Source of the DNA: Arsenicicoccus dermatophilus
GTDB taxonomy: Bacteria > Actinomycetota > Actinomycetes > Actinomycetales > Dermatophilaceae
DNA length: 64,000 nt
Direction: 5' to 3'
NCBI RefSeq assembly: GCF_022568795.1
Contig: NZ_JAKZHU010000001.1
Coordinates: 310,001 to 374,000, forward strand
Positions 34,329 through 42,265 of this stretch are shown here, in pieces. The first letter of the stretch is position 1. The number at the start of each line of letters is the position of its first letter. The notes under the pieces were generated by a model, which saw only the letters and a list, made by a program, of their open reading frames with translations, made no database searches and had not been told where the DNA came from. The translations under genes and the position numbers were made by a program.

Positions 34329-34832
34329 TCAGAAGAGTCGGCCGGCGTCGCCCGCGGCCGGCTCCTCGTGGGCGAGCAGCCACCGCTTGCGCGCCAGGCC
34401 GCCGGCGTAGCCCGTGAGGGAGCCGTCGGCACCGACGACGCGGTGGCACGGGACGACGATCGACAGGGGATTGGCGCCGTTGGCCCTGCCCACGGCCTGG
34501 GCGGCTCCGGGCTGCCCGAGCTCCACCGCGAGTGCGCTGTAGGAGCGGGTCTGCCCGTAGGGGATCCCGCGGAGCGCGCGCCATACGCGCTGCCGGAAGG
34601 CGTCGCCGGGAGGGGCGAGGGGCAGGTCGAAGTCCTGTCGCTGCCCGGCGAAGTACTCCCCGAGCTGGGCGCCGGCGCGGGCCAGGAGCGGGTCCTCGTC
34701 GCGCCGCGGCCCGTGCTCCGCGACGACCGGCGTCCGGCCGTGGTCCTCGACGTAGATCCCGATCAGGGCATCGCCGTCGGCGATCACGGTCAGGGGGCCG
34801 ACGGGGGAGTCGACCACGGTGTGCCGGCGCAT
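34329..34832 (-). CDS. Methylated-DNA-[protein]-cysteine S-methyltransferase, copy 2
   Basis: A 167-residue Ogt-type alkyltransferase with acceptor Cys129 in VVPCHRVVG and GIPYGQTRSYSALA before it. It is compact, without the N-terminal extension of copy 1, and the two differ at most positions, so this is not a recent duplication. The start at 34832 has GAGGAG just upstream. It lies first in a row of three alkylation-repair genes; the 93-bp gap to copy 1 may hold a second promoter. Confidence 0.87.
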   Translation of the reverse strand: MRRHTVVDSPVGPLTVIADGDALIGIYVEDHGRTPVVAEHGPRRDEDPLLARAGAQLGEYFAGQRQDFDLPLAPPGDAFRQRVWRALRGIPYGQTRSYSALAVELGQPGAAQAVGRANGANPLSIVVPCHRVVGADGSLTGYAGGLARKRWLLAHEEPAAGDAGRLF

Positions 34833-34895
34833 CGGGCTCCTCGGGCTAAGGCTGTCCACACACCGTAGACGCGCCGGCCCGCCCAGGCGCGAGAT

Positions 34896-35555
34896 CTACC
34901 GCCGGTGGGACGCCCCGTTCCAGGCGAAGGACACCAGGCGGGCGGTCAGCTCGGCCCGGGACGGACACAGGCCGGGATCGGTGGCCAGCCAGGCGTCCGC
35001 GCTCGCCTGCACGGCCCCCACCAACGCGATCGCCCAGGTCCGCGCCACCTCCGGGTCCGGGGCCGAGCCCGCGAGCGCACCCGTCACCAGATCGGCAACC
35101 TGGGTGGAGATCCCGCGGACCGGGTCCTCGTCCAAGGAGCCCTCGACCAGCGGGTGCCGCACCACGAAGCGGTAGAGCTCAGGGTCGCGCTCCACCAGCG
35201 ACAGGTAGGCGTCGACCACCGAGCGCAGCACCTCCTGCGGCGCCTCGTCCCCGCTCAGCGACTCCTCGACGCGGTCCACGATCCGCGAGGCCACCCGCTC
35301 GGCGACGGCGCGGTAGAGCCCTGCGCGGTCCTCGAAGTGTCGGTAGAGCACCGTCTTGGAGGTGCCGGCCTGGGCGGCGACGTCGTCCAGGCCCACGCCC
35401 GCGCCGTGCGCCCGGATCGCCCGGATCGTCTCGTCCACCAAGGCGATCCGGCGCTCGCGGCGGTGCGTCTCCCAGCGGGCGGAGCGGCCGTCGACCGGCG
35501 TCGCTGCCCGTGGCGCGCCCCCCGGCTCGGCAGGGGGCGGGGTGGCACTCGTCAT
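34896..35555 (-). CDS. TetR-family transcriptional regulator
   Basis: A 219-residue regulator. The helix-turn-helix is at about 55-75 (VGLDDVAAQAGTSKTVLYRHF), and the C-terminal ligand domain has the YLSLVERDPELYRFVVRHPL pattern of actinobacterial lipid-linked TetR proteins. It is divergent from the thiolase operon with a 92-bp gap carrying overlapping palindromes, so autoregulation and control of that operon, probably by an acyl-CoA, are likely. A TetR gene sits near the related fadA2/fabG4/htdX genes of mycobacteria as well, which supports this by family knowledge. Confidence 0.85.
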   Translation of the reverse strand: MTSATPPPAEPGGAPRAATPVDGRSARWETHRRERRIALVDETIRAIRAHGAGVGLDDVAAQAGTSKTVLYRHFEDRAGLYRAVAERVASRIVDRVEESLSGDEAPQEVLRSVVDAYLSLVERDPELYRFVVRHPLVEGSLDEDPVRGISTQVADLVTGALAGSAPDPEVARTWAIALVGAVQASADAWLATDPGLCPSRAELTARLVSFAWNGASHRR

Positions 35556-35583
35556 ACCGCTGAAAATATCAGGTCCAACCAGT

Positions 35584-35605
35584 ATCGGATACCGATGGTG
35601 TCGGT
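35584..35605. promoter_or_regulatory. Overlapping palindromes, candidate TetR operator
   Basis: ATCGG-ATA-CCGAT at 35584-35596 and ACCGA-TGGTG-TCGGT at 35591-35605 overlap in the divergent region between the TetR gene and the thiolase. AT-rich stretches (GAAAATATCA, GGTTAGATT) flank them and may be the -10 regions of the two promoters. Confidence 0.55.
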
Positions 35606-35647
35606 TAGATTGGTCGCAGCGTCACGATCCATCAACGAGGAGCATCC

Positions 35648-36925
35648 ATGACGACCACGCGTCGCGTCGCCATCCTCGGCGGCAACCGCATCCCCTTCGT
35701 CCGGTCCAACGGCAAGTACGCCAAGGCGTCCAACCAGGACATGCTGACCGCGGCCCTCGGTGGGCTCGTGGCCCGCTGCGGCCTGGCCGGCGAGCGCATC
35801 GGTGAGGTCGCCGCCGGCGCCGTCATCAAGCACTCCCGCGACTACAACCTGGTGCGCGAGTCGGTCCTCGGCTCCCACCTGTCCCCGCAGACCCCGGCCT
35901 ACGACCTGCAGCAGGCCTGCGGCACCGGCCTGGAGGCCTGCATCCTGGTCGCCAACAAGATCGCCCTCGGCCAAATCGAGTCGGGCATCGCCGGTGGCGT
36001 CGACACCACCTCCGACGCCCCGATCGTGGTGACCGAGGGCCTGCGCAAGACCCTCCTCGCGGCGACCCGCGCCAAGACCCCGATGGACCGCGCCAAGGCA
36101 CTGACCGCCCTGCGCCCGCAGCACCTGCAGCCGGTCCCGCCGTCGACCAGCGAGCCGCGCACCGGCCTGGGCATGGGCGACCACATGGCGATCACCGCCA
36201 AGCGCTGGGGCATCACCCGGGAGGCGCAGGACGAGCTGGCCGCCAAGAGCCACCAGAACCTCGCCGCCGCCTACGACCGCGGCTTCTTCGACGACCTGCT
36301 GACGCCCTACCTCGGGGTCACCAAGGACGACAACCTGCGCCCCGACTCCTCGGTGGACAAGCTCGCCAAGCTCAAGCCGGTCTTCGGCAAGGGCGAGGAC
36401 GCCACCATGACCGCGGGCAACTCGACGCCGCTGACCGACGGCGCGTCCGTCGTGCTCCTCGGCTCCGAGGACTGGGCCCGCGAGCACCACCTCGAGCCGC
36501 TGGCGTGGTTCGTCGACGGCGAGACCGCGGCCGTCGACTACGTGCACGGCGACGAGGGCCTGCTGATGGCTCCGGTCTATGCCGTCCCGCGGCTCCTGGC
36601 CCGCAACGGGCTCACCCTGCAGGACTTCGACTTCTACGAGATCCACGAGGCCTTCGCCGCCACGGTGCTCGCCACGCTCAAGGCCTGGGAGGACGAGGAG
36701 TTCTGCCGCGAGCAGCTCGGCCTGGACGCGCCGCTCGGACCGATCGACCGCAGCAGGCTCAACGTCAACGGCTCCTCGCTGGCGGCGGGTCACCCCTTCG
36801 CCGCGACCGGCGGGCGCATCGTCGCCAGCCTCGCCAAGATGCTGCACGAGCGCGGCTCCGGTCGTGGCCTGATCTCCATCTGCGCCGCGGGCGGCCAGGG
36901 CGTCGTCGCGATCGTGGAGGCCTGA
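35648..36925 (+). CDS. Acetyl-CoA C-acetyltransferase (thiolase, FadA2/FadI-like)
   Basis: A 425-residue thiolase. The nucleophile is Cys91 in QQACGTGLEA; the second-half motifs EIHEAFAA, NGSSLAAGHPFAATGGR and the acid/base Cys in SICAAGGQG are complete. It cleaves or forms 3-ketoacyl-CoA. A GAGGAG ribosome site lies 8 nt before the ATG. It is first in a tight three-gene operon with a FabG4-like reductase (1-bp gap) and a MaoC hydratase (1-bp overlap), which together could extend or degrade acyl-CoA chains. Confidence 0.92.
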   Translation: MTTTRRVAILGGNRIPFVRSNGKYAKASNQDMLTAALGGLVARCGLAGERIGEVAAGAVIKHSRDYNLVRESVLGSHLSPQTPAYDLQQACGTGLEACILVANKIALGQIESGIAGGVDTTSDAPIVVTEGLRKTLLAATRAKTPMDRAKALTALRPQHLQPVPPSTSEPRTGLGMGDHMAITAKRWGITREAQDELAAKSHQNLAAAYDRGFFDDLLTPYLGVTKDDNLRPDSSVDKLAKLKPVFGKGEDATMTAGNSTPLTDGASVVLLGSEDWAREHHLEPLAWFVDGETAAVDYVHGDEGLLMAPVYAVPRLLARNGLTLQDFDFYEIHEAFAATVLATLKAWEDEEFCREQLGLDAPLGPIDRSRLNVNGSSLAAGHPFAATGGRIVASLAKMLHERGSGRGLISICAAGGQGVVAIVEA

Positions 36926-36926
36926 G

Positions 36927-38297
36927 ATGGCTGACCAGTACACCGACTTCGTCAACTCGCCCTTCGGCAGGAATGTCGCCAGGAAGCTCGGCCTGCCCGC
37001 CCCCGCGCGGCTGCGTCGGCATACCCCGGGCGACAGCCTGGTCGAGGGTCCCGTCCTCGTCGCCGGCGACGGGCCGTACGGCGAGGGCCTGCGCGTCATG
37101 GTCGCCGCCGCCGGGGTCCGGGCCGTCGCCTCGCTCGAGGAGGCGGGTGACGAGCGCCTCGGCGGCCTCGTCCTCGATCTCTCCCCGGTGCGCGAGCCCG
37201 CGGAGCTGGCCCGCCTGCGCGAGCTCGGTGCCCCGGCCGTCAAGCGCCTGGCGCCGAACGCCCGGGTGGTCGTCCTCGGCACCGACCACACCGTCCTGAC
37301 CGACCCGGTCGCCGTGGCCAGCCAGCGGGCGCTCGACGGCTTCGTGCGCTCGCTCGCCAAGGAGCTGCGCGCCGGCGCCACGGCCAACCTGGTCTACGGC
37401 CCGCCGCCGGCGGCCGACGCCCAGGGCACCGAGGCGGAGGCCGCGCACCGCAACGTGGGCGAGGCCGTGCGCTTCTTCCTGTCCGGTCGCTCGGCCTTCG
37501 TCGACGGTCAGACCGTGCGGGTGGACGCCACCTCCGCCCCGGTCAACCCCTCGGTGGACCGGCCCCTGGAGGGCAAGGTCGCCGTGGTCACCGGCGCCGC
37601 CCGCGGCATCGGGGCAGCCATCGCGCGGACCCTGCACCGCGACGGCGCCACCGTGGTCTGCGTCGACGTCCCCGCGGCGGGCGAGCAGCTCGCCGCCGTC
37701 GCCTCCGAGGTCCGCGGCACCGCGCTGCAGCTCGACGTCACCGCGCCCGACGCCGGTCGCCGGATCGTGGAGCACGCCCGCGGTCGGCACGGCAGCCTCG
37801 ACATCGTGGTCCACAACGCCGGCATCACCCGGGACAAGCTCTTCGTCAACATGGACGACGCCCGCTGGGACTCGGTCATGGCGGTCAACCTCGAGTCGAT
37901 CCTGCGGATCAACGAGGCGCTGCTCGGGGAGGGCGGACTGGCCGACGGCGGCCGGATAGTGTGCCTGTCCTCGCAGTCCGGCTTCGGCGGCAACCGCGGG
38001 CAGACCAACTACTCCGCCACCAAGAGCGCGATCATCGGCCTGGTGTCGTCGCTGGCCCCCGGCCTGCGCGACCGCGGGATTACCGTCAACGGCGTCGCCC
38101 CCGGCCTGATCGAGACCGAGATGACCGCCGCGATGCCCTTCGCCACCCGCGAGGCGGGCCGTCGCCTCTCGTCGCTGCAGCAGGGCGGCCAGCCGGTCGA
38201 CGTCGCCGAGACCATCGCCTGGCTCGCGCAGCCCGGCTCGGCGGGCATCACCGGCCAGGTCGTGCGGGTCTGCGGCCAGAACTTCCTGGGGGCCTGA
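36927..38297 (+). CDS. High-molecular-weight 3-oxoacyl-ACP/CoA reductase (FabG4-like)
   Basis: A 456-residue reductase, about twice the usual FabG length. Residues 1 to about 205 form a flavodoxin-like N-terminal domain without an obvious active site. The C-terminal SDR domain (about 210-456) carries TGAARGIGAAIA for the cofactor, HNAG, and the catalytic Ser, Tyr and Lys (SSQSGFGG, NYSATKSAI). This architecture is that of HMwFabG/FabG4 in actinobacteria, which reduces 3-oxoacyl chains with NADH. The operon partners agree with that role. Confidence 0.9.
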   Translation: MADQYTDFVNSPFGRNVARKLGLPAPARLRRHTPGDSLVEGPVLVAGDGPYGEGLRVMVAAAGVRAVASLEEAGDERLGGLVLDLSPVREPAELARLRELGAPAVKRLAPNARVVVLGTDHTVLTDPVAVASQRALDGFVRSLAKELRAGATANLVYGPPPAADAQGTEAEAAHRNVGEAVRFFLSGRSAFVDGQTVRVDATSAPVNPSVDRPLEGKVAVVTGAARGIGAAIARTLHRDGATVVCVDVPAAGEQLAAVASEVRGTALQLDVTAPDAGRRIVEHARGRHGSLDIVVHNAGITRDKLFVNMDDARWDSVMAVNLESILRINEALLGEGGLADGGRIVCLSSQSGFGGNRGQTNYSATKSAIIGLVSSLAPGLRDRGITVNGVAPGLIETEMTAAMPFATREAGRRLSSLQQGGQPVDVAETIAWLAQPGSAGITGQVVRVCGQNFLGA

Positions 38298-39178
38298 TGA
38301 CCGACCACGCCACCGACGCGGGCGCCGTGGTGCCCGCTCAGGAGCTGGAGCAGGCGCCGTCGCTGGTCGGCTCTCTGCTGCGCGGCGCCCTGACCGCCCG
38401 CGGCCGCTCCGGCGGCCTGACCACGCGGCGTCTGGTGCGCCGCGGGGTCGCGGTCGACCGGGCCCACCTCGCCGACTACCAGCGCCTCGTGGGCGCCCCC
38501 GTCGGCGACACCCTGCCGCACCTGTATCCCCACCTGCTGGGCTTCCCGCTCGCGGCCAAGCTCATGTCCGACCCGGACTTCCCCCTGCCGATGCCGGGGC
38601 TGGTCCACGTGGAGAACACCACGACCCTCCACCGCCGTCTCGACGCGGACGAGACCTTCGACGTGACCGTGTGGGCCGAGGGCAAGCGCCCCCACCCGCG
38701 CGGCGAGCTCGTCGACCTGGTCACCCTGGTCGAGGCCGACGGCGAGACGGTGTGGCAGGAGTCCAGCAGCTATCTGCGGCGCGGCCGCATCCACCCGCAG
38801 GCCCGGCCCGGCGCGAAGGCTCCCGACATGCCGGACGGGGTCGCGTCCGCCCGCTGGCGGCTGGCCGGTGACCTCGGTCGGCAGTACGCCGGGGTCAGCG
38901 GGGACGTCAACCCGATCCACCTGCACCCGTGGACGGCCAAGGCCATGGGCTTCCCGCGTGCCATCGCGCACGGCATGTGGACCGGCGCGCGCACCCTGGC
39001 GGCGCTGGGGCCCGCGAGCGAGGGCGCCAGCCGCTCGCACGTGTGGTTCCGCAAGCCGGTGCTCCTGCCCGGATCGGTCGAGCTGGTCACCGACCGGCAG
39101 CCCGGCCGGCAGGTCGCCGCGCTGCGTCACGCGTCCAAGCCCGAGCTGACCCACCTGGTGGCACTGCTCGAGCACTGA
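38297..39178 (+). CDS. MaoC-family (R)-specific enoyl hydratase/dehydratase (HtdX-like)
   Basis: A 293-residue double-hotdog protein. The C-terminal hotdog carries the hydratase-2 motif, SGDVNPIHLHPWTAKAMGFPRAIAHGMWT, with the catalytic Asp and His; the N-terminal hotdog is degenerate, as in HtdX/FAS1B-type MaoC proteins. It interconverts (R)-3-hydroxyacyl and trans-2-enoyl thioesters, completing the thiolase/reductase/hydratase set. Its ATG shares a base with the reductase stop (TGATG). A terminator follows 28 bp after the stop. Confidence 0.88.
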   Translation: MTDHATDAGAVVPAQELEQAPSLVGSLLRGALTARGRSGGLTTRRLVRRGVAVDRAHLADYQRLVGAPVGDTLPHLYPHLLGFPLAAKLMSDPDFPLPMPGLVHVENTTTLHRRLDADETFDVTVWAEGKRPHPRGELVDLVTLVEADGETVWQESSSYLRRGRIHPQARPGAKAPDMPDGVASARWRLAGDLGRQYAGVSGDVNPIHLHPWTAKAMGFPRAIAHGMWTGARTLAALGPASEGASRSHVWFRKPVLLPGSVELVTDRQPGRQVAALRHASKPELTHLVALLEH

Positions 39179-39206
39179 GCAGTCCCGCCCGCCTTCGGCG
39201 GGTGTC

Positions 39207-39245
39207 GGGTGCGTCAGCCGCCGGATCCCGGTGGCTGACGCACCC
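39207..39245 (+). terminator. Terminator after the MaoC gene
   Basis: Arms at 39207-39219 and 39233-39245 pair over 13 bp; the 13-nt loop itself contains a short GC-rich stem. A smaller CCCGCC/GGCGGG hairpin precedes it. Confidence 0.75.
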
Positions 39246-39305
39246 GGTCCTGGCCGGGTGGTGGGGCGGCGCACCTCGTCGTGCGCCCGGCTACGCTGAC
39301 CGACC

Positions 39306-39791
39306 ATGGAGACGCTCGACCACGACGGCGGCCCGGTCGTCACCGTGACCGCGGACCTCGTCGGGTGTATGGCGGAAGCCCTCGACGGGCCCACCCGCCG
39401 CAAGGCGCGCATCCTGGAGGCCGGTCTCGTCGTGCTGGCCGTGGTCGCTGCCGTCGTGGTGCTGATCACCCACGGCGGCATCGGGTGGGGCGCCGCCGTG
39501 ACCCCGCTGGCCCTGGCCGCCGTGCTCTTCCTCGCCGACCTCGGCCGGCGCCGCACCCTGGTCCGCAGCCTGACCCGCCTCGACCGGCTGGCCGTGCGCT
39601 ACGACGCCGGCGCGCGGGTGGTGCGCTTCCCGCTGACGGGGACCGAGCACCCCCTCGACCGCTTCCGGCGGGTCCGGGTCGTCGGCGACCTGCTCGTGCT
39701 GGAGCGCAAGGACAACACCCGCACCCCGGTGCCGGCGGGCGCCATACCGCCGGAGCAGCGTGACGCCCTGGTCGCCGACCTCACCCGCTGA
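39306..39791 (+). CDS. Two-helix membrane protein of unknown function
   Basis: A 161-residue protein with a soluble head, two adjoining hydrophobic segments (about 38-58 and 63-80: ILEAGLVVLAVVAAVVVLIT and WGAAVTPLALAAVLFLADL) and a cytoplasmic-type tail rich in Arg. The tail has a PH-like pattern (RVVRFPLTGTEHPLDRFRRVRVVGDLLVLERKD), as in YcxB-like membrane proteins, but this match is weak. It stands alone between the lipid operon and the satellite insertion. Confidence 0.7.
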   Translation: METLDHDGGPVVTVTADLVGCMAEALDGPTRRKARILEAGLVVLAVVAAVVVLITHGGIGWGAAVTPLALAAVLFLADLGRRRTLVRSLTRLDRLAVRYDAGARVVRFPLTGTEHPLDRFRRVRVVGDLLVLERKDNTRTPVPAGAIPPEQRDALVADLTR

Positions 39792-39874
39792 CCCACCCAC
39801 GCCCCTCCCGCCACGTGGTCGTCGCGCGCTCCTCGTGGAGCCACCTCGAGACGGGCGACTCTCGTTCCCGCCAC

Positions 39875-39990
39875 ACGGGGCCAGGCTGGCCCCGTGGCAC
39901 GTTCAAAGAGGGGCCATACCGTGTCTTTCGGGGCCAGCCTGGCCCGAGGGGACGCGGGGGTTGGCGCCCGAGGGGACGCGGGGGTTGGCG
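39875..39990. repeat. Palindromes and a 24-bp perfect tandem repeat
   Basis: A palindrome (arms 39875-39883 and 39887-39895) is followed 35 bp later by a near copy of its core, GGGCCAGCCTGGCCC, and then by two perfect 24-bp direct repeats at 39943-39966 and 39967-39990. The block lies in the 217-bp gap just downstream of the disrupted hydrolase gene, where no gene is seen. It may be a terminator cluster or a REP-like element. Confidence 0.7.
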
Positions 39991-40008
39991 CGCGGGTGGG
40001 GCGTCGGG

Positions 40009-40387
40009 TCAGTGGCCGGTGATCCGATAGACCGCCCGTCCCACGGCGTTGAGCCGGGGGATGCCCGCGCCCGTCGAGCGCCACCCGTTGGACAGGATCG
40101 CGACCGTGTAGTCGTGCCTCGCATCCCGCACGTGCCCCACCGAGCTGAGCCGCCAGCGTCCGTTGTCGGAGAAGGGGCTCCATCCATTCTTCACCTCGAT
40201 CACCCGGCCCGGCCCGCGGCCGAGAGGTGCCGCGCCCCAGGTCTGTCCGGCGTCGACGCCGCGCATGGTCGACAGCAGCCACTCCTCGTCGACGGTGAGG
40301 AGCGGGCTCACGTGCTGCCGCAGGGCCTCCAGCAGTCGCACCTGGTCGAGCGGCGTGGACGTCGTGCGTCCCCACCCGTAGCCGTAG
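40009..40387 (-). pseudogene. Class A beta-lactamase-like serine hydrolase, severed 3' part
   Basis: From the att core inward, the minus strand encodes 121 residues (WGRTTSTPLDQVRLLEALRQ onward) that form the C-terminal half of a beta-lactamase-fold hydrolase, including VKNGWSP, a KTG-type box with Asn for Thr, and the last strand and helix. The start codon and the SxxK and SDN boxes lie 10 kb away at 50652-51166. Joining the halves at the 12-bp core keeps the frame and gives a protein of about 293 residues. Any upstream codons in this frame are satellite sequence. Confidence 0.88.
40376..40387. other. Attachment core, left copy
   Basis: CCGTAGCCGTAG, identical to 50652-50663. On the minus strand it encodes Tyr-Gly-Tyr-Gly, shared by both halves of the disrupted hydrolase. 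The sequences differ immediately on both sides of the 12 bp. Confidence 0.88.
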
Positions 40388-40494
40388 GACTGCGCGCCCA
40401 GGGCTGGCAGGGGTTGAGCGTTGATGGTGGATTGCCCTGACCAGCATGGATTCCGTTGACGGCGTTGTCGGATCATGGCTCGGATTGACCCTCT

Positions 40495-40513
40495 TGCGGA
40501 CTTTTTGCGGACC
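40495..40513. other. Integrase arm-type sites, left pair
   Basis: TGCGGACT at 40495-40502 and TGCGGACC at 40506-40513, spaced 11 bp (one helical turn), between the core and the last head gene. The same word pair with the same spacing occurs near the right end. Confidence 0.65.
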
Positions 40514-40514
40514 G

Positions 40515-40841
40515 TCACCCGGTGATCTGTTTGATGGGGATGGTGACGTGGTGGGGCGTGGCGCCGCGCATGTGGATCAGGGCCTCGCCGGCAGCGGTGT
40601 ACCACTGGTCCCGCCACCGGATTCGCTGGGTCTGGGGGTCGAAGGTGACCGGGGGCGCGATGACCCGCAGCTCCTCGGACAGGACGAACTTGCCGTTGGC
40701 GTCCAGGGCGGTGGAGGTGTGGGTGACCTGGGCGGGCAGCATGACCGTGGCCTGCGGGTCGTCCCAGTCGATCGCGTCGTTCCCGAGGTCGTCCACGTAC
40801 TTGCGGCCGGTGATGAGCTCGATGCGGTCTGCGAGCCTCAT
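40515..40841 (-). CDS. Head-completion (stopper-type) protein
   Basis: A 108-residue, beta-rich protein beginning MRLADRIELITGR and ending VTIPIKQITG. Size, position directly after the connector, and the pattern of a small DUF-type phage protein (RIRWRDQWYTAAGEALIHMRG) suggest a head-closure or stopper protein that seals the portal. It is the last gene of the element; its stop is 2 bp from the left arm sites. Its ATG overlaps the connector stop. The function is inferred from order more than from motif. Confidence 0.65.
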   Translation of the reverse strand: MRLADRIELITGRKYVDDLGNDAIDWDDPQATVMLPAQVTHTSTALDANGKFVLSEELRVIAPPVTFDPQTQRIRWRDQWYTAAGEALIHMRGATPHHVTIPIKQITG

Positions 40842-41161
40842 AGCGCCCGCTTCCGGTAGCGGTGGAGCACGGCGAGCTCGGGCAGCGTCCAGCCGTCGAG
40901 GACGGCTGGACGCTCGGAGTAGTCGCCGGCCGTGTAGGCCTGGGTGCGCTCGGGGTTGGCGACCAGGCGGGCCGTGGCAGAGGTGATGACGGCCGCGAGC
41001 GGGGGTGCCGGGTGTCCGGCGTCGTCGAAGCCCTGGTCCCGCGTGTAGGCCTGCACGAACGCGGTCACGACGGGCAGGTGCTCCCCGGCAAGGGCGACGA
41101 CAGCGGGGTCGTCGCCCTTGCCCAGGAAGCGGGCGACCGTCTCGGGGGTCGGCGCGGTCAT
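40838..41161 (-). CDS. Head-tail connector (adaptor)-like protein
   Basis: A 107-residue helical protein (TVARFLGKGDDPAVVALAGEHLPVVTAFVQAYTRDQGF). A short helical protein coded right after the capsid is normally the gp6/gp15-type adaptor that docks on the portal. It starts 2 bp after the capsid stop. An adaptor encoded by a tailless element makes sense as the interface for a helper's tail. Family assignment by eye is moderate. Confidence 0.65.
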   Translation of the reverse strand: MTAPTPETVARFLGKGDDPAVVALAGEHLPVVTAFVQAYTRDQGFDDAGHPAPPLAAVITSATARLVANPERTQAYTAGDYSERPAVLDGWTLPELAVLHRYRKRAL

Positions 41162-41163
41162 CG

Positions 41164-42061
41164 TCAGCGGGTGATCCCGGTCAGGGTGACGATCGCCTCA
41201 GGGTTGAGCGGGGCGGCGTCGTAGCGGGCCACGACACGGATGCCGACCTGGTCGTAGTCGGCGTACCGCTCGGTGAGGACCTTCACGCTCGGGGCCAGGT
41301 CGCGGGCGACGGCGATCTGGGAGAAGTCCACGAGAGCAGCGCGGCCGGTCGGGGTGCTGCCGGTGGTGTCCGGGACGCGCTTGGTGACGATGACGGGGGC
41401 GCCCCAGACACGGAACACGCCGTCGGCGGTGGGGTCGGCCTGCAGCAGGTAGCGGCCGGCAGTGTCCTTGATCTTGCGCAGGGCCACGAAGTCGCCAGGG
41501 GCCATCACCCACTTGAGCGCGGTCATGGCGACGTTGGCGGACAGAGCCTTGCCCCAGGCGTCGAGCAGGTGGTCGAGGGTCATCGCGCCACCGACCTTGA
41601 CCTCCTGGGTACCGGCGTAGGCGAACAGGCCCTTTGGGGTCGTCACGCCGTCACCGGACGCGGACAGGAACTGGGCGTCGAGCTTGTCGGCCACGTCGCG
41701 CACGAGCCGGTCGCGGATCGCCTGGTCCAGGTTGATCACGGACTGGCGGGCGAGCTCGGCCGAGACGCGGGTGATGACCTTCACGCTCTTCAGGGTCGAG
41801 GGGAGCAGCTTCACCTCGTCGAAGTCGACGTCGCGCTCCGGGATCTGCTCGTTCTCCCCGGTCCAGCCGGGGTCGGTGATGGGGCCACCGTTCTTCGGCA
41901 GGCGCAGGGGGCCAGCGGTGTCGAAGATGCGCGGGCCGGCGGCGAGGAACACGGACTGGGCGCGCAGCGGCTCGACGAGGATCGCCTTCGTCCTCGGCGG
42001 TGAGCTCGGGGGTGGCGACGCTGCCGGCGGCGGCGGTGGTGGTCTGGGTGGCAAGGGCCAT
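41164..42061 (-). CDS. Major capsid protein (HK97 fold), apparent +1 frameshift near the 5' end
   Basis: The body reads as an HK97-type capsid: EPLRAQSVFLAAGPRIFDTAG, GWTGENEQIPE, IRDRLVRDVADKLDAQFLSASG and the C-terminal ALVDFSQIAVARDL. It ends 2 bp before the connector gene. The proper start is the ATG at 42061, with AGGAGA 7 nt upstream and a typical MALATQTTTAAA N-terminus, but this frame holds only through codon 24 (GAC at 41992-41990). The capsid body continues one base ahead, from the AAG at 41988. Removing one base near 41989 gives a 298-residue protein. The frame of the body extends upstream to 42153 only as proline-rich antisense-like sequence with no ribosome site. Confidence 0.82.
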
Positions 42062-42143
42062 GAGGGGTCTCCTGACGAGGGGAACGGGTGGGGTGCGTTC
42101 CGGCCGCCAGGGCCGCGAGCGTGGTTGAGCCGCCTGGACTCAC

Positions 42144-42176
42144 TGCCCAGCATACCCCTGGGGGGTATGCTGGGCA
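42144..42176 (-). promoter_or_regulatory. Stem-loop before the capsid gene
   Basis: Arms at 42144-42158 and 42162-42176 pair perfectly over 15 bp with a 3-nt loop, 83 bp upstream of the capsid start. It could be a terminator, an RNA processing site or a packaging signal; it lies in the only sizeable gap of the late region (42062-42265). Confidence 0.6.
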
Positions 42177-42217
42177 GGCATTGAGAGATGCATGGTGTGC
42201 GGTTGGTCGCCGCAGCG

Positions 42218-42253
42218 CGATGCCCCGGCCCCGGGAGGGGTGCCGGGGCATCG
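42218..42253 (-). terminator. Hairpin after the 92-residue gene
   Basis: Arms at 42218-42229 and 42242-42253 form a 12-bp stem with a 12-nt loop, 12 bp after the stop at 42266. Together with the stem-loop at 42144-42176 it separates the capsid genes from those upstream. Confidence 0.65.
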
Positions 42254-42265
42254 TCGTGTCCGGGG

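Noticed and set aside
42062-42153. An N-terminal extension of the capsid frame back to 42153.
   Set aside because: No ribosome site, and it encodes a proline run that is the real N-terminal frame read out of phase; it also enters the stem-loop.
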